From JACRIK01 sp040753835 (GTDB taxonomy: Bacteria > Planctomycetota > MHYJ01 > JACQXL01), in the NCBI GenBank assembly GCA_040753835.1, contig JBFMDM010000100.1, positions 1 through 8,113 on the forward strand: a stretch of 8,113 nucleotides of DNA, written 5' to 3'. Position numbers and translations under genes: made by a program. Positions 5,443 through 8,113 of the stretch are shown piece after piece; positions within the stretch are counted from its first letter, which is position 1; the number at the start of each line of letters is the position of its first letter. The notes below the pieces were generated by a model. It was not told where the DNA came from and searched no databases. It was given only the letters and a program-made list of their open reading frames with translations.

Positions 5443-6891
5443 TTAGTTTACCAACGTATCAATCACCTTACCTTTGGCGTCCATAATAGTAACCTTTACG
5501 GGCAGAGTCCCGTCCAGGTTATGGGTGGCGCAGGAAAGACAGGGGTCATAAGCCCTGATAGCCATTTCCACCTTGTTCATCATACCCTGGTCATATTTAC
5601 CGTCTTTAATCAAGAGTTGGGCCGCCTGCTTGACGGACATATTAATCGGGGCATTGTTGTGGGTCGTGCCGACTATCAGGTTGCAATTGGTCAGGAGCCC
5701 CTCCGCATCGGTGGTGTAATCGTGAATCAGCGTCCCGCGTGGCGCTTCCACGCAACCCACTCCGCGCGCGGCCCTAGGCGTGACCTTTACCCTGGTTTCC
5801 TTGCCGGTAATCTCCTTATCCTTAAGGAGTTTCACCATATGTTCCGCATGATAGAGGAGTTCAATCAGCCGGGCCCAGTGATAAAGCAGGGTCAACTGCG
5901 CGGGCCGTCCGAAGTTCTTGCGGAATTCCTCAAATTCCTTCTGGGCCAAGGGCGTGGCCATCTTGTCCGCCACATTAATGCGGGCAAGGGTGTTGGTCCG
6001 GTAGATTCCCTTGGGATTATTCACATCCATAGAGAACCCTTCGCCCCAGTTCTTGGCATAGGGAAACTTGAGGTAAGACCAGTTGAGCACCTTTTCCTCA
6101 ATGTAGTCCGTGTACTTGTCATAGGTGAAATCGGCATAGGTGCCGTCCGGCTTCATCAGGCGGAGTTTGCCATCGTAGCAATTAAGCGCTCCGTCCTTGT
6201 CAACCGTTCCCATAAAGCCCGTCTTGATTACGCCTAGGGTCTTTACCGCATCAAGGTATTTCGGGAAGATATTCTCTTTGGCGAACTTAATCGCGAACTT
6301 GGAGAATTCCAGCACCTCTTCGGCCATCGGCAGGGCCTTCTTGCGTTCATCCTCGGTCAGCGGCTTGGAGAACCCGCCGGGCACGGCTGTGACCGGATGA
6401 ATGGACTTGCCGGAAACGATATTGAGCAGTCGGGAACCCAGGTAACGGTTACGGACCACCTTCTTGCCTATCTCGGGATTTGCCTTGGCAATCCCGATGA
6501 CATTCCGCACGGACGGGTCGGCATCCGGTCCCATTACGAAATCCGGTCCGCCCAGGAAGAAGAAGTGCAGGATATGTTCCTCGGTATAGGCAATACTGTT
6601 GCAGAGGTCTCTGAGTTTCGCCCCGGTCGGAGTCGGGGTCACCCCGAAGACCGCATCGCAGGTCTTGGCCGAAGCCAGGTGATGCGACCAGGGACAGACG
6701 CCGCAGATAGAAGTAACAATACGGGGCATCTCTTCCACAGGCCGACCCAGGCAGAATTTCTCAAAGCCCCTGAGTTCCACGACATTTACCCATGTGTCTT
6801 TTACATTGCCGCCGTCATCCAACTGGATGGTAACCTTGGCGTGTCCCTCAATACGGGAGACGGGAGCAATAGTTATGGTCTTGCTTGCCAT
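5443..6891 (-). CDS. mvhA: [NiFe] hydrogenase large subunit, group 3c (MvhA type)
   Basis: This subunit holds the Ni-Fe(CN)2CO site that splits or makes H2. The 482-residue protein has the N-terminal L1 motif RGFEKFCLGRP followed by SICGVCPWSHH, with ligands Cys63 and Cys66. The C-terminal L2 motif DPCLSCATH gives Cys451 and Cys454. Protease cleavage is expected after His457, releasing a 25-residue tail. The N-terminus TIAPVSRIEGHAKVTI and the large middle region are full length and unbroken. Overall resemblance is to F420-non-reducing (Mvh/Vhu) hydrogenases of cytosolic group 3c, which pair with heterodisulfide reductase; this fits the hdrC and hdrB genes downstream. Start ATG 6891 has an excellent AAAGGAGG site that lies inside the end of the small-subunit gene, with a 19-nt overlap. 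The group assignment is from recognition of the family, not from an alignment. Confidence 0.96.
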   Translation of the reverse strand: MASKTITIAPVSRIEGHAKVTIQLDDGGNVKDTWVNVVELRGFEKFCLGRPVEEMPRIVTSICGVCPWSHHLASAKTCDAVFGVTPTPTGAKLRDLCNSIAYTEEHILHFFFLGGPDFVMGPDADPSVRNVIGIAKANPEIGKKVVRNRYLGSRLLNIVSGKSIHPVTAVPGGFSKPLTEDERKKALPMAEEVLEFSKFAIKFAKENIFPKYLDAVKTLGVIKTGFMGTVDKDGALNCYDGKLRLMKPDGTYADFTYDKYTDYIEEKVLNWSYLKFPYAKNWGEGFSMDVNNPKGIYRTNTLARINVADKMATPLAQKEFEEFRKNFGRPAQLTLLYHWARLIELLYHAEHMVKLLKDKEITGKETRVKVTPRAARGVGCVEAPRGTLIHDYTTDAEGLLTNCNLIVGTTHNNAPINMSVKQAAQLLIKDGKYDQGMMNKVEMAIRAYDPCLSCATHNLDGTLPVKVTIMDAKGKVIDTLVN

Positions 6892-7871
6892 TGAGCGCCT
6901 CCTTTCTGTGCTTGGGCTCCGCCCTTGGGTTCAGGGATGGGCTTCAGACGACCCTGGCCGCCGATATAGCGGTTAAGCAGAGCCCTGCGGTCCGCAACCT
7001 GCTTGGCATCCAAGCCGATTGAGGAAATCGCGGTCATCATATCAACCAATGGGTTGGCGCCCTTGCGGATTGGTCCGAAGCAACCGCGGCAGGTCATATA
7101 ACCCTTAATACAGCGCGGCACCTTGGTCTCACCGGGCTCGGTAGTGGCGCCGGAACAACCGGCTCTGGTAACAGGTCCCAGGCAGAGATAACCCTGTTCC
7201 ATATAGCAACGGGTGTTTTCCCAGGGCTCACCCTGTTTGAAGGTGAGCGACTCCAGAGGTCTTTTGATGGCGCCGCCTGCGGCTTTTTTCTCCCGCTTGG
7301 TCGGGCATTCATCGCAGACGCTCTTTTCCGGCAGGGTAAAGGACTTACCCGTCAGAAGCGAGGTCAAGGCGTTGACCACCCAATCCGGCGAGGTCGGGCA
7401 ACCGGGAATTGCCACGTCCACCTTGATTACCTCGTCCAAGGCATAGACCCGGTCAAGGAGTGGCGGAAGGTTTTCCTTGGGGGTGTCTGCCTTTTCGGTC
7501 GTGACGCTGTCACGATAGACCTTGTCGTAGAGTTCCTGCAGGTTCCACATATTGGCCATTGCAGGAATTCCGCCGAAGCAGGCGCAGGAGCCGAGCGCAA
7601 CAACGGTCTTGCACTTCTTGCGCATCTCTTCTGCCACGTGCTTCTCCTTCTCATTGCGGATACCGCCGGAGATAATTCCCACATCGGCCTGTGGGATTTC
7701 CATACCGCTCCTCTCGCCCGTCTGCCCGAAATATTTGTTGTCCGCCAGCACCGGGATGTGGACAAACTCCAACTGGGGCAGGAGGTCCAAGAGCGGTTCT
7801 CCAATGTCCAGAATCGTGACCTCACATCCGCCACAGATGTTCAGCCACTCTTCGGCCACTTTCACTGGCAT
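6873..7871 (-). CDS. mvhG: [NiFe] hydrogenase small subunit, group 3c (MvhG type)
   Basis: This subunit carries three iron-sulfur clusters leading electrons away from the Ni-Fe site. In the 332-residue protein the proximal cluster ligands are Cys13 and Cys16 (NICGGCEVTILD), one of Cys96/Cys98 (GSCACFGG) and Cys158 (IPGCP). Further cysteines at 186, 189, 222, 230, 239, 254, 261 and 264 (CDEC, CYMEQGYLC, AGC, CRGCFGP) supply the medial and distal clusters. There is no twin-arginine signal, so the enzyme is cytoplasmic. Motifs such as VLADNKYFGQTGE, PALANMW-like PAMANMW and NPLVDMMTAISSIGLD are typical of MvhG. Start ATG 7871 has a strong GGAGGG site. It is the first gene of the operon; a promoter candidate lies about 110 nt upstream. 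The C-terminus has a short duplicated KGGAQ element, the second copy of which doubles as the large-subunit ribosome binding site. MvhD, the usual link to Hdr, is not seen. Confidence 0.95.
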   Translation of the reverse strand: MPVKVAEEWLNICGGCEVTILDIGEPLLDLLPQLEFVHIPVLADNKYFGQTGERSGMEIPQADVGIISGGIRNEKEKHVAEEMRKKCKTVVALGSCACFGGIPAMANMWNLQELYDKVYRDSVTTEKADTPKENLPPLLDRVYALDEVIKVDVAIPGCPTSPDWVVNALTSLLTGKSFTLPEKSVCDECPTKREKKAAGGAIKRPLESLTFKQGEPWENTRCYMEQGYLCLGPVTRAGCSGATTEPGETKVPRCIKGYMTCRGCFGPIRKGANPLVDMMTAISSIGLDAKQVADRRALLNRYIGGQGRLKPIPEPKGGAQAQKGGAQWQARP

Positions 7872-7888
7872 ATTTCCCTCCTTTTCTT

Positions 7889-7955
7889 ACTGCCCGTTTG
7901 ACCCCGACTCCGCCCCGAAAGCATTCGGGGTCGGGGCGGGGGAATTACGGGCAGT
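7889..7955. repeat. Nested GC-rich hairpin in the operon leader
   Basis: The outer arms form a 9-bp inverted repeat, ACTGCCCGT (7889-7897) and ACGGGCAGT (7947-7955). Inside lies CCCCGAAAGCATTCGGGG (7913-7930), a 7-bp hairpin with a 4-nt loop. A competing pairing is possible between GACCCCGA (7900-7907) and TCGGGGTC (7925-7932), so the RNA could adopt alternative folds. The structure ends about 10 nt upstream of the small-subunit ribosome binding site. No riboswitch class was recognised. Confidence 0.65.
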
Positions 7956-7957
7956 TA

Positions 7958-7979
7958 GACCCCGAATGCCTTCGGGGTC
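7958..7979. repeat. Perfect 9-bp hairpin just after the promoter
   Basis: GACCCCGAA (7958-7966) and TTCGGGGTC (7971-7979) pair perfectly around a TGCC loop. The right arm can also pair with GACCCCGA at 7900-7907, linking it to the neighbouring nested hairpin. It lies next to the promoter's -10 element and would be at the very 5' end of the operon mRNA. It belongs to the CCCCGAA/TTCGGGG palindrome family found elsewhere in the window. Confidence 0.7.
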
Positions 7980-7980
7980 C

Positions 7981-8008
7981 ATAATATTATTGATACTCAC
8001 ATTGTTAA
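7981..8008 (-). promoter_or_regulatory. Putative sigma70-type promoter of the hydrogenase operon
   Basis: On the minus strand TTAACA (8008-8003) matches 5 of 6 bases of the -35 consensus and TATTAT (7986-7981) matches 5 of 6 of the -10 consensus, with a 16-nt spacer. Transcription would start near 7974, giving a leader of about 100 nt before the small-subunit ATG. It lies in the AT-rich part of the gene-free stretch from 7872 to about 8037. It is a prediction from base matches only. Confidence 0.5.
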
Positions 8009-8011
8009 TGT
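7999..8011. promoter_or_regulatory. Possible operator overlapping the -35 element
   Basis: ACATTGTTAATGT is a perfect inverted repeat (ACATT, 3-nt spacer, AATGT) that covers the -35 hexamer. A dimeric repressor bound there would block the promoter. The TTGTTAA within it resembles one half of a Rex (NADH/NAD+ sensor) site, but the second half-site is not present, so no regulator can be named. Confidence 0.25.
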
Positions 8012-8037
8012 CCTAGTTGTATAGGTAGTTTAGTCGC

Positions 8038-8113
8038 ATGGATAAACGACGCCAAAATGTTTTGGGTATTACTAATCCGTTTAGTTTCTCGGCGAACACG
8101 GATACCCAGTTTC
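8038..8113 (+). CDS. Possible start of a divergent gene (partial, unidentified)
   Basis: An ATG at 8038 opens a frame that runs to the right edge, giving 25 residues that begin MDKRRQNVLGITNPFSFSAN. An AGGT about 11 nt upstream could serve as a weak ribosome binding site. The N-P-F motif faintly recalls the start of ExeA-like ATPases, but the piece is too short to assign. The gene would be divergent from the hydrogenase operon and share its upstream region. Confidence 0.35.
   Translation, partial: MDKRRQNVLGITNPFSFSANTDTQF

Noticed and set aside
5521..6237. Long plus-strand open frame of 238 codons opposite the hydrogenase large subunit
   Set aside because: It is antisense to a clearly recognised, full-length gene and shows no known motif. 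GC-rich coding sequence often leaves such frames open. Other plus-strand frames at 6397-6894 and 7552-8016 were rejected for the same reason.
7272..7290. Terminator-like GCCGC/GCGGC followed by TTTTTT on the plus strand
   Set aside because: It lies inside the small-subunit gene on the opposite strand, with no plus-strand gene to terminate; the T-run is the lysine codons of the protein.
8005..8112. Minus-strand open frame from the right edge ending at 8005
   Set aside because: It gives 35 residues with no recognisable pattern, and its stop falls within the -35 element of a promoter candidate; the plus-strand frame from 8038 looks more protein-like.

Overview
The window looks like a piece of an uncultured anaerobic bacterium. 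Bacterial signs are strong Shine-Dalgarno sites, a sigma70-like promoter, a STAS anti-sigma-factor-antagonist-type protein and a LamG/DUF2341 surface protein. Dispersed palindromic repeats are common in genomes of uncultured anaerobic bacteria. The phylum cannot be fixed from this sequence; an Omnitrophota- or Planctomycetota-like source is only a guess.

Layout. Positions 1-1113 (+) hold the tail of an unidentified gene, directly abutting the 3' part of a LamG/DUF2341 protein that has lost its start. Positions 1187-1510 (+) encode a small single-domain STAS protein. From 7871 down to 1590, seven genes run on the minus strand with short gaps or overlaps and look like one operon: [NiFe] hydrogenase small subunit (MvhG type), large subunit (MvhA type), hydrogenase maturation protease, HdrC, HdrB, a minimal HypA-like protein, and HydG. 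A good promoter candidate (7981-8008) lies upstream, with a roughly 100-nt leader full of GC-rich hairpins. At the right edge a divergent gene may start at 8038.

How it works together. The two hydrogenase subunits look like group 3c, the family that in methanogens feeds electrons from H2 to heterodisulfide reductase. HdrC (two cubane cluster motifs) and HdrB (two CCG motifs) would carry electrons to a disulfide or other acceptor. The usual connectors HdrA (flavin, bifurcation) and MvhD are not in the window. The protease would trim the large subunit after its DPCxxCxxH motif, and the HypA-like protein would deliver nickel.

The odd member is HydG. It has every hallmark of the radical-SAM tyrosine lyase that makes CO and cyanide for the [FeFe] hydrogenase H-cluster, yet it sits as the last gene of a [NiFe] operon with no HydA, HydE or HydF in view, translationally coupled to a HypA-like protein that lacks the zinc hairpin. 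Either this operon is functionally tied to an [FeFe] enzyme encoded elsewhere, or HydG (perhaps with the short HypA) has a role in [NiFe] maturation. This is the most interesting lead in the window.

Repeats have shaped the operon. A 75-bp palindromic element supplies the last 13 codons and the stop of the protease gene, a tandem pair of 15-nt mini-palindromes sits in frame inside hdrB, and several CCCCGA/TCGGGG-type hairpins lie between genes and in the leader.
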